From VGEM01 sp033764265 (lineage in GTDB: Bacteria > Pseudomonadota > Alphaproteobacteria > Rhodospirillales > Rhodospirillaceae), in contig JANRJB010000424.1 in NCBI GenBank assembly GCA_033764265.1, forward strand, positions 1 to 6,231: DNA of 6,231 bases, written 5' to 3'. Below the pieces are notes generated by a model, which ran no database searches, was not told the DNA's origin, and saw nothing but the letters and a program-made list of their open reading frames with translations. Below, in pieces: positions 5,653 through 6,231 of this stretch. A program made the translations under genes and the position numbers. How positions within the stretch are numbered: the first letter of the stretch is position 1; the number at the start of each line of letters is the position of its first letter.

Positions 5653-5928
5653 ATGAATAAGAACGATCTGATTGCCGCCGTTGCCGACAGCGCCGGCATG
5701 ACCAAGGCCGACGCGGCCAAGGCCGTTGACGCCGTGCTCGACGGCATCACCGGCGCGTTGAAGAAGGGCAAGGAAGTTCGCCTGGTCGGCTTCGGCACCT
5801 TCAAGGTGTCCAAGCGCGCCGCCAGCGAGGGCCGTAACCCGCGCACCGGCGAGACCATCAAGATCCCGGCCTCCAAGCGTCCGAAGTTCTCGGCCGGCAA
5901 GGCCTTGAAGGATGCCGTCAACCGCTAA
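5653..5928 (+). CDS. hupB: DNA-binding protein HU (HU-beta type)
   Basis: Small dimeric nucleoid protein that bends and compacts DNA and assists replication, recombination and transcription. It has 91 residues, the standard HU length. It begins MNKNDLIAAVADSAGMTKADA, the N-terminal helical dimerisation part. The family signature GFGTFKVSKRAASEGRNPRTG (residues about 46-66) includes the DNA-inserting arm with Arg61-Asn62-Pro63. The end, KRPKFSAGKALKDAVN, is also typical. HU and IHF subunits are related; the plain GRNPRTGE arm and the position behind lon favour HU, and lon-hupB is the usual order in many proteobacteria. A sigma70-type promoter and a possible heat-shock promoter precede it, and a strong terminator follows 20 bp after the stop, so it is probably monocistronic. 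Lon is known to degrade HU in E. coli; whether it does so here is inference. Confidence 0.97.
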   Translation: MNKNDLIAAVADSAGMTKADAAKAVDAVLDGITGALKKGKEVRLVGFGTFKVSKRAASEGRNPRTGETIKIPASKRPKFSAGKALKDAVNR

Positions 5929-5948
5929 GCTTTTTACGGCGATTGCGC

Positions 5949-5980
5949 AAAATGCCGGCCCGCGAGGGCCGGCATTTTTG
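5949..5980. terminator. Bidirectional intrinsic terminator between hupB and tRNA-Val
   Basis: AAAATGCCGGCCC (5949-5961) and its exact complement (5966-5978) form a 13-bp stem with a GCGA loop. On the + strand it ends in TTTTT (5975-5979) and then more T after one G. On the - strand the same stem ends in TTTT (5952-5949). It lies 20 bp after the hupB stop and 13 bp beyond the tRNA 3' end, so it serves both converging genes. Confidence 0.9.
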
Positions 5981-5991
5981 TTTGCGGGGCG

Positions 5992-6067
5992 TGGTGGGCG
6001 ATGACGGGATCGAACCGCCGACATCTTGCGTGTAAAGCAAGCGCTCTACCAGCTGAGCTAATCGCCC
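5992..6067 (-). tRNA. tRNA-Val, anticodon TAC
   Basis: Reads GTA and, with wobble, other valine codons. The acceptor stem is GGGCGAT (6067-6061) with ATCGCCC (6002-5996), discriminator A at 5995 and an encoded CCA at 5994-5992. The D stem is GCTC/GAGC. The anticodon stem CTTGC/GCAAG carries the loop TTTACAC (6036-6030) with anticodon TAC at 6034-6032. The T arm is GGCGG-TTCGATC-CCGTC with one G-T pair. All stems pair and the length is 76 nt, so it looks functional. It converges on hupB and shares its terminator. The upstream side is cut short by an insertion sequence only 26 bp away, so its promoter may be altered. Confidence 0.96.
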
Positions 6068-6081
6068 TTGCACCCATGCAA
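6068..6081 (-). repeat. Small inverted repeat abutting the tRNA 5' end
   Basis: TTGCA (6068-6072) and TGCAA (6077-6081) flank a CCCA loop, directly against the mature tRNA 5' end. It would lie in the precursor leader removed by RNase P if transcription starts upstream. It may be chance. Confidence 0.3.
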
Positions 6082-6093
6082 GGCGGGCGGAAA

Positions 6094-6231
6094 CTAGGCT
6101 GCGGACTCATAAAATCTGAGCCACAATCGCACGGCGGCGATTTTTGCGAAAGCCAAGTATGCTGAGGCCATCCTGTCGTACCGCGTCGCAATGTGGCGGA
6201 ATTGCTTGAGCTTGTTGATGCATCGCTCGAC
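6094..6231 (-). CDS. IS5-family transposase, C-terminal end (5' part outside window)
   Basis: DDE transposase that catalyses cut-and-paste movement of its insertion sequence. Only the last 45 residues are visible, from the window edge to TAG at 6096-6094. They begin VERCINKLKQF and run through IATRYDRMASAYLAFAKIA to WLRFYESAA. This matches the C-terminus of IS5-family transposases of the IS427 type as I know them. The Glu at 6228-6226 and the Lys after six intervening residues fit the E-(6)-K part of the Y-(2)-R-(3)-E-(6)-K signature, so the Glu is probably the third residue of the DDE triad. The visible part has no frameshift or internal stop. The stop codon coincides with CTAG at 6094-6097, a likely target duplication, so the element may not encode its own stop. 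The start, the other acidic residues and the far end cannot be judged. Confidence 0.88.
   Translation of the reverse strand, partial: VERCINKLKQFRHIATRYDRMASAYLAFAKIAAVRLWLRFYESAA
6094..6231 (-). mobile_element. End of an IS5-family (IS427-like) insertion sequence
   Basis: The element enters from the right edge and is inferred to end near 6097/6098, where GCTGCGGACTCAT starts directly inside a CTAG. Members of the IS427 group are known to duplicate short, often TA-containing, targets. The terminal inverted repeat cannot be confirmed because the other end is outside the window; the exact boundary may be off by a few bases. Confidence 0.7.

Noticed and set aside
1..6231. CRISPR array, defence cluster or novel multi-gene system
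   Set aside because: No regularly spaced repeats and no unrecognised genes. Every sizeable supported frame is a known housekeeping protein or a transposase fragment.

Overview
The window is a housekeeping proteostasis locus from a GC-rich alphaproteobacterium. On the + strand it reads tig (3' end only), clpP, clpX, lon, hupB. A tRNA-Val(TAC) and the 3' end of an IS5-family insertion sequence follow, both on the - strand. The alphaproteobacterial assignment rests on protein wording: the trigger-factor tail (RVRLGLLLSDIG, RYPGQEQ, LRAPVFEDKVVDFI), the GPTGCGKT Walker A of ClpX, and the gene order. It is supported by an interspersed palindrome of alphaproteobacterial type between tig and clpP. 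A Rhodospirillales-like organism is my best guess, but the sequence does not settle it.

Layout: 1-482, trigger factor C-terminal domain. 483-616, gap holding a palindromic repeat. 617-1279, ClpP. 1280-1501, gap with five GANTC sites and a weak clpX promoter candidate. 1502-2770, ClpX. 2771-2874, short gap with a hairpin and the lon ribosome binding site. 2875-5295, Lon. 5296-5652, a 357-bp regulatory stretch with hairpins, six GANTC sites, helically phased A/T tracts, a heat-shock-like promoter candidate and a sigma70-type promoter for hupB. 5653-5928, HU. 5949-5980, a terminator shared by the converging hupB and tRNA genes. 5992-6067, tRNA-Val. 6094-6231, IS end.

The genes act together in protein quality control. 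Trigger factor receives nascent chains at the ribosome. ClpX unfolds substrates and feeds them to ClpP, and the ClpX IGF loop and the ClpP catalytic triad are both intact. Lon is a self-contained AAA+ protease that degrades misfolded and regulatory proteins. HU is a nucleoid protein and a known Lon substrate in some bacteria. All protein genes except the two cut by the window edges look intact, with all key residues present.

I found no undescribed multi-gene system. The points worth a second look are regulatory or structural: the IS abutting the tRNA promoter region and apparently taking its stop codon from target DNA, the GANTC clusters in two gaps, the heat-shock-like promoter in front of hupB, and the palindromic repeat.
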